A DNA stretch of 64,000 nucleotides from Lunularia cruciata (taxonomy: Eukaryota; Streptophyta; Marchantiopsida; Lunulariales; Lunulariaceae): positions 77,150,931 through 77,214,930 of the forward strand of contig OX419755.1 in the NCBI GenBank assembly GCA_948567375.1, given 5' to 3'. A program made the translations under genes and the position numbers. The notes under the pieces are model-generated. The model worked only from the letters and a program-made list of their open reading frames with translations. It searched no databases and was not told the origin of the DNA. Positions 13,012 to 25,049 of this stretch are shown here, piece by piece; position 1 is the first letter of the stretch, and every line of letters begins with the position of its first letter.

Positions 13012-14894
13012 AAGTTTTTCAATCCAAGTGAGTGGATTGCCCCTCTTGGAGGAACACTGGCTATTGATATTGAATAATTTTGAGGGGAGAAAAAGAGGTG
13101 CAATTGATATATTAGGGTGTTTGGGAGAGAGGATGGGATAAATGCTCCTAGAGGATGATTTTGCACCTCATTTTCCTCTCTTAGATCCATTCCATATCAA
13201 GATTATGTACATCCAATGCAAGCAAGTGATATCTTGTTTACCACTTTAGAGTGGAGTTCATGGAGATAGTAATGAATTCACCAAACCCTATGATTCTACC
13301 TATGATGATATATGATAGAGAGTGGGATTTGATGCTTTACATTCTTTTATGATGCAATGGAACTGAATACACCAAATCCTCTCCCTTTCAACACTCAAGT
13401 AGAAATTTGTTTTATATGATCAGACCAAAAGTGGTGTTTAAGGATTTTAGTTTGCAATTTTAGTGAGGAATACTATCAACAAATGGTCCCAATGGTATTA
13501 TCAATTGTTTGTGCCCCCTCTTGAGTGATCATATTAACCCTCTATTGAAGTAAAAAGTATCAATTGGGCATTTTTTGTGGATATTGAGCATTTTTTGATT
13601 GGATATGGTTGGTCAACACACCATATCCAATCAAGTTGGCTACAAATGCATTAGGTGTTATGATAGGAGCAATCCTACAATAGGAATGGAGTGATGGATG
13701 CCAACCAATTGCATATTTCTCCCAAAATTTGTTACCAATGGAGTGCAACTATCACACCACCAAATGAGAAGAGTTGGCTATTGTTCTTGTAGCCAAGCAT
13801 TGGAAGCGCTATGTTGGCAAGAAGGCATTTGTAAATGGAGGTAGAACACAAACCACTAGTCTACCTTGAGACATAGAAAAATCTATCTCATAGACAGATT
13901 AGTTAGGCAGAGTAGAGACAATGGTTCAACATGGCAATCACATATATGGAGAGCAAGAGGCAACTTGTAGATGCATTCACCAGGATGCCTATGATGAAAA
14001 ATCTAGTTATAGAGGTCAAGATGAACCTAGATTTTTGGCCAAGGATTTTATTTCTACAAAAATTGACCCACAAATTTAGGAGCTCAATCATCCAAAGTCA
14101 TAACCACTACCAAAGGACTCACCTTTTTTGATGGTAAGTTATAGGATCCTAGATGCTCCAAACCAAAGAACCACCATTCTAACAAAATGTCATGATTCTG
14201 CCTTTGCAAGTCATGTTGGAGTAGACAAGACCTTAAATCAATCAAATGCTATTACTATTGGCCCAAGATGACTAAGAATATGATGGAGTATGTTCAAAGC
14301 TGCTTATTTTATCAATAAAATAAAGCCTCTAATTAGACTCTCCCAAGTCACCGTCAACCCCTCTCTACTACTACACAATATTAGGAGTAGGTTAGCATGG
14401 ATTTGGTTTTTGAATTGCCCATGACCACCTCACATTTTGATTCCATTGTGATCTTTGTAGACAAATATAGCAAAATGATTCTTGTGTGTCCTATGACCAA
14501 GGATATGATTGCATCACAATTAGCTCAATTGTACTTAGCAATGGTTGTTTCTCACCATAGACTATCTTTAGAGTTCATCACTGATTGGAGCATCACTGAT
14601 TGGAGAACATCCTTTGGCATCTTCAAAACCAAACTTACTATATCCCCGACATACCATCCATAAACCAATGGCAAATAGAGCAGGTCAATTGCACTATCAA
14701 GAAAAATTTGTGAGGCTTCACCTTAGAGGAGCAAAAAAGGCAAATCACATTACTTCCACAAGTGCAATTTGCCTACAACAATTCAATGAATGCATCTACA
14801 TATGAGTAACATGGAAACCCACAACTAAATGGACCATTGCACTGATGTTAGTGCAATATTTTGAGTAACAACTTTGCAACATGGATGTTGCATA
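13012..14894 (+). pseudogene. Element D pol remnants (RNase H, integrase)
   Basis: Plus-strand traces in order: an RNase H end near 13680-14000 (HWKRYVGKKAF, then MAITYMESKRQLVDAFTRMP), then integrase zinc region near 14200 (HVGVDKTLNQ) and catalytic core at 14397-14663 (MDLVFELPMT..HFDSIVIFVDKYSKM, PTYHP). These are standard Ty3/gypsy landmarks. No gag or protease is recognisable. Fossil. Confidence 0.75.
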
Positions 14895-14909
14895 TTAAAT
14901 AGAGAGGTT

Positions 14910-15392
14910 TGTAATACCATTAGCTAGATAGATTATCTAGAGGTGGAAATCAGCTTGGTAATATCTTTAGGGATGTTATACATAATGGCTTAAGTAGGTT
15001 AGATAGAAGTGTCACCAAAATAGTACTTCCACTAATAAGGCAAAGGCCAAAAACACCTTGAAAACTCTAGAGCCAATTTTGGAAGCCCAAACAAAAGAAT
15101 TAGGCCTCAAAAAAGTTCTCCTCCTTTGGATCAAAAGATTCCAATGCCTCTTTTCCCTAGATGAACAAGGAAGAAAAGGAGTAAATGCATTGCCTTCTCC
15201 TCCTTGTTTGTCTCATCAAGATATTTCCAATGGTACTTCACTCATGCTATTTTAAGGTTCCTATAGGAAGATTTTCCAAAGATTCCCTCTACTTAAAGTT
15301 GTTTGACCAACCAAATAGTACAATGATCAACATGTCACCAATCAATGTTGCTTATCTAAGGGTGTAGCTTCTCCTGTCCTTGGAATGTTACA
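14910..15392 (+). repeat. 3' LTR of element D
   Basis: Starts TGTAATACCATTAG after the purine-rich stretch AAATAGAGAGGTT and ends GGAATGTTACA. Same family as the solo LTR at 55956-56695. Confidence 0.8.
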
Positions 15393-15680
15393 CAAGCCCC
15401 AACATGCACTTCACTCCTTGAGTTTGTTGACTTTGTCTCTCTAGACTCTAGGAAGCTCCAAGAGGATTTGAGTGAGCATATGCACACTCAAATAGTATCC
15501 TCATTGATACACCTTTACTTGACATAACTAGGATTCTATCCATCCTATGGTGAGAAACTCGTCTAGAGCTTGGTTATATCTCTTTATTGATGACTTTTGA
15601 TTGACTTTTGAAGAGTTTCTACAATACTCTTATTGAGGTTGGGTTTCTCACAAGGCTTTTGGATTAATATGCATGTTGTG
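15393..15680. other. No gene seen
   Basis: Spacer between elements D and F; no recognisable feature. Confidence 0.5.
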
Positions 15681-16040
15681 TGTAAAAGATCAAGACCAAG
15701 GAGAGAAATAGGAGAATGGAAAATCAAAGTGAAAGATCAAATTGGAACTCTTGATTGAGGGAAATTTTGAATGCCTAGCATGAGCTTGGGCTCTAGTATT
15801 TATAAGGAAGCAAACAAGGCTCTTGAAAAGCTTCTCATGAAACTTTCTCAAAGCCGCTTTCTTAGAGTGCAAGTCAAGCTAATTGGGAAGCTTTGCAAGA
15901 AGCTTACTTCTAGAGACCGCCTACTTGGAGTGCAAGCTAAGCTAGCCATAAAGCTTCCCAAGAAGCTTCCTCCTTTGAGTCACCATTTGGCATGCATGTT
16001 ACCTTATACTTGGAAGGTACCACAAAGCTTCTTAGATGCT
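15681..16040 (-). repeat. 3' LTR of element F, first part
   Basis: Begins TGTAAAAGATCAAGACC on the plus strand and matches 28283-28620. It contains several AAGCTTCTT/AAGAAGCTT repeats. It stops at 16040 where the solo LTR begins and resumes at 19821. Confidence 0.85.
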
Positions 16041-19000
16041 TGTGACAACCCGGCAAATATCACTTTTGTGGTAATCGGGTAAGTAAAGTTCGTTCCCATC
16101 GAGATACGAGTCAGAATTGGTCAAATACGAAGCAAAGTAACAATTTCAGTTCTTCTTGGTTGCGTCTTTAATCTCTCAGGTAGAAAGCACACCCAGAAGA
16201 GAGTAACAAGCACTTACTTGCAGTCTTGTCACAAATTAACACTCCATAATCACAACTCCATCAAATCTTTCCAAACAATCTTGATTGTGATGATTCAGGC
16301 TCTCCCGAAAACGGCACTTCACTGCAAAAAAACTTCACCTCAGAATTGTGTTCCACCCCTCCACTGAAGGCACAACTTCCTCGATTGAAATTGCTTCACA
16401 TCAACCTCGCACTGCACTCACAAATGCAGAATACTACCAACACTACAATTCCTCTCAGATCTATCAAGGCATTGCTTCGATTGCACTTCACTCAAGATCA
16501 AACACACAGAATGAATATCAAGGCTGTGGAATCCAACATCCAACAAACACTCTGACTTGCACTTCGAATTTCTCCAAACACTCACAAACACAACTGCGAA
16601 ATTGATACTCGGAATCAAGCTCAAGCGACGAGCACTGCTTCACAGCACTTTGCTTTATCTATTCTTTGAAATAATGAGCAGTGAACAACATTTTCCTGCA
16701 AATGCCACTCTTAAATAGTGAAGCAATTGACAGTTCTAACAACTATACCATTCTACAACAACTGTTCTAACCTGCAGATCCGAAATGACAATGCACCTCT
16801 TCATATCTGCCCCTTCAAATCTCAAATCTATTATTAATCCGATCCGATGTCTACTTCTTCCTCGGCTTTCAAACCCGAACCCGAAGTAATCTTACTTCCT
16901 ACTACATTTCCCTCGGGTTTCAGATCTCCTACATCTTCTACCAGATCCAACAATTCTCTTTCCTGATCTGAAATTGCACTAGTGGGTAGTTTATCTAACT
17001 CTTCATCGTTCAACCCACTCTTCCCTAACGTCTTTGAGGGCAACTCCGAAGACATTTAGATCCCTATGTTATCTACTTCGGGTTTTGCCTTAACATCCTG
17101 CCAAAGCTTTTCTAACTCTATTCTCACTAAGTCTAATCTAATCGCAATATTGTCTTCTACCTCTAATATCTTCCTATCTACACGAGTTCTTAATTTAATC
17201 AACAAGGCGTTCATCTCGGTGTCTTTTGCTTGTCTCCGCCTCGTCTCCTGCACCAACAGTTTCAACTTGTGCAATCTCGTCTCTTCAATTCGAACGCTGG
17301 CCTCTGTACTTAACATCGTGTTCACTCTGAGGACTATATCCTTCAATGGCTCCAATCTTGTCTTGCATTCTCATTCTCGATCTGCAAGCCATTCCTCTTT
17401 GTACATCGCCAATTCTTCTTTGAATTTGGCCTTCACCGCTTCCTTCTCTTTCTCCTTCTGTTCAACCTTCTCTTCCTGATTACGAAGTAATTCTTGTAAT
17501 CTCTCTTCTTCTCTATATCTCGCAGCCAACTCTCGTTGCCAAAGGTGCTTCTTCTCCTCCATACTCTCCATCACTCGATCGAGCTCTTGATCCTTTGATG
17601 CTACCCTCGCCATAGCATGGATAAGTTTGACTCTTGAATCAGCAAACTGCTGCTTCAAGATTTCATGCTCCGCTACCTGTCTCTCCCTTGTGATGTCACT
17701 CTTCCTCGCAAGATCTTCTCGATAACTCACTTCTCTCTTCAGGTCTTTGATTACCTAACTCCTCTCGACTGCTTCCGCTCACAGTACTTCTCTCTCTTCC
17801 TCACCTCGGGTTATACTCTTCTTCAACTCCAAGTTTTCTTCTTCTAATCTTGATAAGACCTGCAACACAGTCTTTACCTCTGGACAAGTAGACTGCATCT
17901 CCTTCTTCATCTTCTCCATCTTCACCAACAGCGGGCATACTACCATCTACAGGTAATCTACTCCATTACTGGCAACTTCGTCCTCCCGCGGAGTGGTCTC
18001 TCTTCTTTCCTCGTGTTCTCCCGATACTTGCCTTCTTCTCTGGAGTCTTCGTATTGGGATCGATGCCTCACTGCCCGAGCTTTCTTCTACCTCTTCCTTC
18101 ACTCTACTCATCCCCGCTTCACACTTCGCCTTACGTCTTGAGCAAATTCCTTGCTGTAATGTGATCTTCTTCTCCTCGCGCATTGGTACTTCGTCTTCCA
18201 GCGCCGCATTGTCTTCGGTTTCTACTTCGGCTTGCATTTCTTCTTCGTATTCTTCAACCGCTCGTACCGATGTCATCTCTCCTCCTTCCTCACTGTCACT
18301 GCTCGTATCTCCACTTTGCAATGTCAGCTCAGGTTCCTCCTCACGTTCCGAGTCCTCCGTCTTGAGCTCAGCTTTGCCTTCTGAGTCTTCATCTTCCGAC
18401 TCAATCACCACCATTCCTCGCCTCGGGTTATTTTTCTGCATCTTCCGAGGTTTCTTGTTTTCTTCGGCTTCTGCTTGCCGAGTTCTCTTCTTTGTCGGGG
18501 TACTTTCAACGACCTCCACGTTCTTCCCTATCTTTGTGTAGTAATCGTCCATGCTCCGGATTTGGAGAATGTATTGCTGCTCCTCCGTGTCGACTTCTCT
18601 TCTCAAATCAGGATGGAAATGAGACACCATTCTATTGTGCTCCGCCAAATTGAGCAAATTTAACCCAAGGTAAAAATGTGCTACAAATGGTACGATGTAG
18701 TGTGGAGGTAACTTATCCCACAGATTCCACACCATCTGCCTCGTTCTTCCGTGAAAGCACCTTGCCCAATTGATCGGTTCTCCTACAAATAACTTGTGAA
18801 AGAACATCACTTGGTGTTTCATCACATAGGTAGTTCTCTTCGGCTTCAGGATGGCCATTAGTGCACTCACAATTCCTCTCCTCACACGGTCTTTGTAGCT
18901 CTCAACTTTATACCCATTCTTCATCCTCTTCGACGAGAAGGCATCTCTCACCTCCTGTGTTTCTTGGGCTATCTCTCCTTTCCCCAAGAACGTGGCTCCC

Positions 19001-19815
19001 TGCTCCGAGCTTGCCTCCTTCCCGAGTACGAGTCTCCAATCCGACTCTGTCCAACAAGCCGGATTTCCTCTCTTCCCTTCTTCCTCAGGACCATCGAGAC
19101 ATTTACTCTTGATGATTTATGTCATGAATCCTGGAAAACTTACGTTCCAGTTCCATGCCAGAAAAGTAATCCAAAGTCGGCTCAAGACTTCGATCCTCGC
19201 TACTATATCTAATCTCCGAATTGCATGATTTCTCACTACAAATTCGGAGTTCTTCTTCCCTCCTCCCATCTCTTTTGCTTTCTTACTGTCTCTCGATTTC
19301 TCTCTCGCGACTTCTCCCTTGCGCACTAACACGAGTCCAACTCTATTTCCTTTTCCCCGATCACCTGCAAGACGACTCCTCAACGGCAAAGGAAAATTGC
19401 TCAACATTTCGTCATTGCAGTTTTGATTTTTATAGAGTTGCACTTCTTCATCTTCCGTCGCTTCGAGTTTCTACCGAGAAATCACACCTCCAACATGCAC
19501 CTGTCACTGTCACTCAACCTTCGTGCGTATGAGCCACCAGTTTTGAAACAGCCCCTTCTTGAATTTCTTGCCCCAACAAAAGGTTGTTAGACTGTCTTTG
19601 CCTCGGGTTGCCCCGAGCCGAAGACAATTTACTTCGTATTGTATGCTGACACAGCATTTCCGAGTACTTTGCCTTATGACCCAAAGTCACTTTACTTCGG
19701 GTTTCATCCCGAAGACAATTTTCTTCATCTTCTTCGACCATACAGGCGCAATCCGACTTCTCTATACACTTCTTCTCCTTTATTTTGAAAACTAACAAAA
19801 AATGTGGGCACCACA
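16041..19815 (-). repeat. Solo LTR of family B (3775 bp) with 5-bp target duplication ATGCT
   Basis: Ends are TG...CA in both readings; on the minus strand it starts TGTGGTGCCCACA and ends GGGTTGTCACA. It is flanked by ATGCT at 16036-16040 and 19816-19820. The unoccupied site is visible in the other LTR of element F (around 28615: ATATGCTTCTAGAATATT), so the insertion can be removed on paper base for base. No gag, pol or terminal repeat lies inside, so it is an LTR left after recombination rather than a small complete element. It carries the best preserved copy of the family's coding-like region (see 16834-19210). GC content is visibly higher than in other copies, suggesting it is the youngest or least decayed copy. 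Confidence 0.92.
16834..19210 (-). pseudogene. Coding-like region carried inside family B LTR
   Basis: The longest open piece (17947-18987, 346 codons, minus strand) has a hydrophobic, aromatic-rich first part (YVMKHQVMFFHKLF, FVAHFYLGLNLL, then VSHFHPDLRREV), a basic patch resembling a nuclear signal (TPTKKRTRQ) and a long acidic Ser/Glu-rich part. Upstream, to about 19210, is the block RLWITFLAWNWNVSFPGF. Downstream on the same strand, 17371-17730 and 17056-17355 are strongly coiled-coil-like (heptad-rich Glu/Lys/Leu/Arg), and 16834-17055 ends in AEEEVDIGSD. The same blocks in the same order appear in the copies at 6.3-9.4, 9.4-10.9, 61.2-61.9 and 62.8-64.0 kb. I do not recognise the family; a function is not claimed. 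It is fossil in every copy seen. Confidence 0.6.
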
Positions 19816-19820
19816 ATGCT

Positions 19821-19902
19821 TCTAGAATATTCTAAGCTAATTTGGCCTATTTTCTACTTTGTCAATCTTGACTAACTCATTGGTAAACTCCATATTGTTA
19901 CA
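19821..19902 (-). repeat. 3' LTR of element F, second part
   Basis: Continues the LTR after the solo LTR and matches 28620-28704, ending ATTGTTACA. Confidence 0.85.
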
Positions 19903-19919
19903 TATTCCTCCACCACTAG
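19903..19919 (-). other. Polypurine tract of element F
   Basis: Minus strand reads CTAGTGGTGGAGGAATA directly before the LTR start TGTAAC. Element E has the related ACTAGCGGTGGAGAAATA at the same place. Confidence 0.75.
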
Positions 19920-19939
19920 TTGGTGACATCCTTGTCACT

Positions 19940-20580
19940 AGTAAAGCTTCAAACTCTTGGATGGCAGTTTGTGCATTTTGGAGATGAGAAAGGGGCTGCC
20001 AAGTGGCATCATGAAATGGATACACTTTCCAAAGGACCGTGTACTCAATATGTTGTTGGAAGTTATGTTTAATGTGGTGATGTGCAAGGATATGATCAAC
20101 TTCATACTCTTCATGATTGTTGATAGGCACAAGAGGAGGAGGGATGTTGGACACAAGAGGAAAAGAAAGATGGATTAGAAACAAAGGGTTTTAGCTTAGA
20201 AATGTGAAAGACAAGGTGAATTTGCATATGAGAAAGCAAGGCAAGGCAAGTTGATAACAAATAGGAGAAACAATGTAGATGATATCAAATGGTCCTATCC
20301 AATTAGGAGAAAATTTATGAACTTGGGTATCAAGTGGGAGGAGTAGGTTATTAGAAAAAAGCATGACCTTATCACCAAGTTTAAAAGTGAGATCATGATG
20401 ATGTTGGTTTGCATATTGTTTTTGATGATTTTGAGCAACAAGGAGATGAGATTTGGCTTGCTGTAGGGATTGGGATATGTTAGTCAAGAAGGTGGAAGTA
20501 TGAGAGACATAAGATATAGGTGGAGCAAGAAGGGAATCTAGAACAAGTGGGTCTTAGCTAAAATTAAGGAAGAAGAGAGA
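19940..20580 (-). pseudogene. Element F integrase C-terminus and chromodomain
   Basis: Minus strand 20580-20191 matches the integrase C-terminal part (HHHDLTFKLGDKVML, LSPNWIGPFDI-type), and 20130 to about 19950 carries a chromodomain (EEYEVDHILAHHH, YTVLWKVYPFHDATWQPLSHL). A chromodomain after integrase defines chromoviruses; it directs integration toward particular chromatin. Fossil. Confidence 0.8.
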
Positions 20581-20776
20581 GAATCCAATGCTTGCATATT
20601 TGGAATTATTGTAGGAAAACTCAGCAACTACAAGACACTAATCCTAATTGGTATGATGAACATTGTTTAAGGCACAAAGCATATCCTCCAAGGTGCAATT
20701 TGCATTTTTTTGTCCATCATTTTAAGGATAATAGGCTACAAACAAAGCAAGTTTGATGCTGAGCATCTAGAAGAGT

Positions 20777-21333
20777 TGTCGTGCGTATATACATTGCTAC
20801 ACAACATACTTCGCTACACAACATACATACCCTATAGAAGCACAACTCACACATAAGTCATACATAGACTCTAAAGTGCCACAATAATCAGATTGCTTAC
20901 CACTCTCAACTCAACACAACTCAGATCAGTACTTGATTTGTCACTCTATAAACTGCCAACAATTGGGCACTGATTAAAGTCAAGCCACACCCACTCAAGC
21001 ATAGAGAATTCAGGTGATGCTCGCCGGCCTCTGTCCACCATAGCCAGGAACTCGAAAGCTCAACATCAGAGAAGTGAGCTCTTTGGAGCTCACTTTGAAA
21101 CTATACTCCCTGGACTTGAGCTAACTCTGAAACCCTAACGGTCCCGCTGACGGCACACTCGATGGTGCAAATGGTGCAAAGTGACGGTGGGCCCCACCGT
21201 GAAGTCAATACCCCAAATACAAAATTTGACCATCGAAAAGTAGTCTTTGAGAAACTGTTGAAATAACTCTAACTACTACCACTGGAACTCTAGTGTTTGA
21301 GCATCTAGATGCGGCACTACAAATGGCGTGACA
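20777..21333 (-). repeat. Solo LTR of family G (557 bp) inside element F integrase
   Basis: Plus strand reads TGTCGTGCGTATATAC...AATGGCGTGACA, with GAGT on both sides (20773-20776, 21334-21337). Element E, uninterrupted, reads through the same place (near 34340), proving the insertion point. Related copies lie at 58101-58645 and 59193-59533. Orientation is inferred from the minus-strand TGTCACGCCATTTGTAG start. Confidence 0.8.
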
Positions 21334-23378
21334 GAGTGTTTGCCAAAATTTTCTAGGGAAACAAGGATCACAGTCAAAGATGAGTACACGAGGCATCCCA
21401 TGATGCTTGAAGACATTGTCAAAGTAGATTTATGCCAATGTTGGAGCACCTACTATATCAAAGATTGTTGTCAAATGGATTTGCTTACTAAGCTTATCCA
21501 CAAACACCATGATTTTTGTGTGACCTTGCTTTGTCTTGGGTAAGGATGTGATGAGATCTAAGCTCACCTATTCCTATTGAGCAAACAAGATGGGAAGTGG
21601 TTAAAGAAGTTCACTCAATTTTTAGTTGTTGGTCTTGTTTCATTGGCAACTCTCACATGATCAAAAAAATCTCAAACATCTTGTGCCATGTCAGGCTACC
21701 ACCATTGGCATTGTAGGGTAACCAAGGTCTTGTCCATACCCATCTGACCAGAAATTGGTAAGTCATGGGCTTCTTGAAGGTGCACAAGCCATAGATCACC
21801 CTTGGTTGGAATATAGATATGATTCTCTCAAATTAAAAGGCCTTCTTTGAAGAAGAAGAAGAAGAAGAATAAGGCATTGTATCCCTTATCATGTACAGCA
21901 AGACTACCTTGTACCATCTAAAAGAAAGGATCTTGTTGTAGAGCAGTCCACATATTATCATAATTTTTGTTATGATGAGAGAAAGAGACTTCAATTAGAT
22001 TGTTGTAATAGTGTGAGGATGACATGGAACCTATTAGGTTAGTACTCAAGTTTGTACTGAGGTCAAACAATTGTAGTTGTTCCTCCCATTGATAATGTTG
22101 ACTCTTCATATGCTCCAAATGTAATTTCTGCAAGAAGGGTTTGGAATCGGTTTGCATGATCACTTGTTTTCCCAATAGATAATGCCTCCATACCTTGGTG
22201 GCATATTCCATTGCTAGTTGATCCTGATTTCAAGCAAAGTAATTCCTTTCTGTGGTGTTTAATTGGCAAGACATAAAGGCAATAGAATATAACCCATATG
22301 GGAATTCTTGTTGCAACATGGTTCCAATTGCAAAGTTTAAACCATAAAAATCAACCACACAAGGCAGTTGAGGATCATATGGTTGAAGAATGGGTCTTGA
22401 AGACACCATATGTTTCAGTTTTTGGAATACTTCTTCATGCTTGGTGGTCCACCAAAAGCTCAAGTTCTTCTCCAAGAGATCAATCAATGGTGCGGTCACA
22501 TGAGCATAGTTGTGAATGAACCATCATTAAAAACTTGCCAATCCATTAAATTTCCATACTTTTGTAATATCTTTTGGAGTAGGCCAATCAATAACAGCCT
22601 TGATTTTCTCCTTTTCTATCTTGATCCCCTCTGGTGAGATCTTATGACCAAGAAGTTAACTTCCTTCTGCCAAAAGGCACATTTTGACTTCTTGTAGTTA
22701 AATTTCACTAACATAGTTGTCTTAGGACTTCTTGCATGTGATTTATGTGTTCTACCCCTATCTTACTATAGATTAAAATATCATCCAAGAACTACAAACC
22801 AATCCAATAGCCCATCCAACACCTGATGCCTGTGATCCATGAAGATTGCTAGAGCATTAGTGAGCCTAAAAGGCAAAACCCTCCACTCAAAATGCCCGTA
22901 CCTTGTGTGAAAGGTATTCTTATGCACATCTTTTCTATCAATGAGAATCTTGCAATAGTCACTTTGAAAATCCAACTTGGACAAATATCGTGCTCCACTC
23001 AATTGATCAAGCAAGTCATCAATTTAAGGCAAGGAATATGCATTCTTCAATGTTTGTTTGTTGAGGCCATGATAATCAATATAGAAGCAAAGTCCTCGAT
23101 CCTTCTTTGACACAAGTATTATCAATGCTCTACAAGAAGATGTACTAAATTGTATGAAATCCTTCTCCATCAATTTCATCAATGTTGTTCAAAGCTCATC
23201 CAACTCCTTTGGTGAGAGCTGATAGATTGGTCTACTCACTAGAGTACTTGGCAATAACTCAATCTTGAAGGGCATACCTACCCCAATTGGAGGATAATCC
23301 CCTTGATATATCATCCAAAAACACATCTGAAAACTATTGAACTATTTGATAAACAATTGCTTGATGAGGCTTTTGGCC
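21334..23378 (-). pseudogene. Element F reverse transcriptase, RNase H and integrase front
   Basis: Minus-strand peptides follow the Ty3/gypsy order: RT at 22781-23014 (LDQLSGARYLSKLDFQSDY, RYGHFEWRVLPFRLTNA), RNase H at 22230-22499 and 21918-22211 (VDFYGLNFAIGTMLQQE, WRHYLLGKQVIMQTD), then integrase zinc region toward 21800. All parts align to element E. Fossil. Confidence 0.85.
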
Positions 23379-24035
23379 TATAACACCCATTGTGATATTT
23401 AGTTTTGTATTACAAGTACTTGAGAGATATTATTTATATAGAGATAAAGGATGGTTTTAAATTAGCCATGACTAGCTAAAGTAGTCATAACTACAATAAA
23501 GTGGACCTTATTTTAGAGGAAGTGGAAAAGATGAGCACCACTATCTTGGATTCTAGTGTATTGACTTGGTATTATTCCTTGGTGTTTGGCTTTGAGGAAA
23601 TAGTTGAGAACTCTTGGACCCACAAGCCTTTTTGTTTTGATTCTTCTATAGTCCAAGGATAGCCCATGAAAAATAATACTTGACTTAGTGATTGGGTTGA
23701 GATAAGACCACATGTTTAAGGGAAAATTCCCATGAGCATGGATATTCCTTTTGGACTTTTGACTTTATTTTACTTTTAGCCTAGTAACTTGAGTTACACT
23801 AGTAATTAGTAAGTTTGGTGCATAACTATTTCACAAGTATATAAACTAGAGGTGAGGAAGTACTCATCATCATTTCATTTTTAATTATTTTCTCTCTCAT
23901 TGAGTTCTTTAGTGAGCAATGTCTTGAGTCTTGGAGTGTTAGTCTTGGAGTGTTAGCCTTGGAGGAGTATGATGAAGTTGGCATTCCTGGCCTTTGTAGT
24001 CCATGGTGTGCTTCCATAATATCTATCAGGTCTTC
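23379..24035 (+). repeat. LTR (or LTR start) of family C
   Basis: Aligned to 11523-10881. Contains TATATAAAC near 23838 and a conserved downstream leader including GAGTTCTTTAGTGAGCAATG. The right border is uncertain. Confidence 0.6.
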
Positions 24036-25049
24036 ATCCTAAGTGAGTAACAAGCCAGCTCACATTTTTGGTTCTTTTACTAATACCTCTCTAGAAGGCA
24101 AGTTAATGTTCCACATACAATTTTATATTAGACATAAAGAGGCTATTACAGCTCACTTGGAGAGAACATTAGGGGATGAGAGGGCTGAACTTATGTTAGA
24201 AATCTTGGATCCATTTTTATACCTTATAGTTCATTATGATGTTATTAACGTGATATTGTATAAACTATACACGTGAGAGAATTTGGAGTGATTGTATGAG
24301 GTGGATTGCAAATTTTAGGGATTATGGTGATTTTGGGCAAAAATTCTAGTTTTAGATTTGGACTTGAAATTTTCACAAAGGATAGTTTCAATTATTTTTT
24401 AGGTGGGACACTTGAATTTATTATAAGGGCTACTATGTGCAATAACCTAGAATTTTTGGAAGATGGTAGAGTAGATTGTTCCTGCAAAATGTAAGCTCTC
24501 TGCAATTTTATATAGAGTTTGTCATATCTTCATTTTTCATGATATTTTCCTGAGATGTTTCAAGAAAATTAAGTGCATAGTATCTTACCTTTTGGCCCAA
24601 GAATAAAAGAGAGATAATTCTTGCGCAAGAAAAATTGAGTTTTTAAAGTAAGGGGGTGGTTTTCAGACCAAATCTGAAATATGTGTGCTAAATAGAAAGG
24701 TGCCAAGGCCAAATGGCTTGATGAAAAGATCAAAAAATTTTAGGGAAGGACACATTGGGGTCTTGACCAAGTGTGAAAAAATTCAAAGTACCAAGACATA
24801 GTAGTTGAGATAATTTAATGATATTGTGAGAAGGGGTCAATTTTAGAGAGTTGAGATCCCATGCGTGAGGAGTATGAGAACAACCAAAAGTATGTTTGAG
24901 TGTTTAGATTCATCTTGGGAACATGGAGGGTCACCAAGAGTGGAAGTTGAGGCTATGCAAGGTTCCCTAAGGGTTTGAGGTGATTGTAGGGGTTGATTTG
25001 AGGAAAAGAGAGTTTAGAATAGAATTTGAAGAGAGTGTTGAGAGTATCT

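Larger units (their letters stand above)
12399..15392 (+). mobile_element. Element D: short Ty3/gypsy element with two LTRs
   Basis: Two related LTRs (12399-12998 and 14910-15392) flank about 1.9 kb of internal DNA. A tRNA-iMet primer site follows the first LTR and a purine-rich tract precedes the second. The inside keeps RNase H and integrase traces, so the element is Ty3/gypsy on the plus strand, but it is much shorter than an autonomous element and clearly broken. The bases beside the ends (AAAGC left, CAAGC right) agree at four of five positions, consistent with an old target duplication. The two LTRs differ visibly, so it is not recent. Confidence 0.8.

Noticed and set aside
17993-18541. 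182-codon plus-strand frame rich in Ser
   Set aside because: It is the complement of the acidic Ser/Glu-rich region read on the minus strand, which is the strand conserved between copies.
16041-19815. A small complete transposon rather than a solo LTR
   Set aside because: No short terminal direct or inverted repeats inside, and the same unit flanks element A as its LTR with a primer site and polypurine tract at the inner borders.
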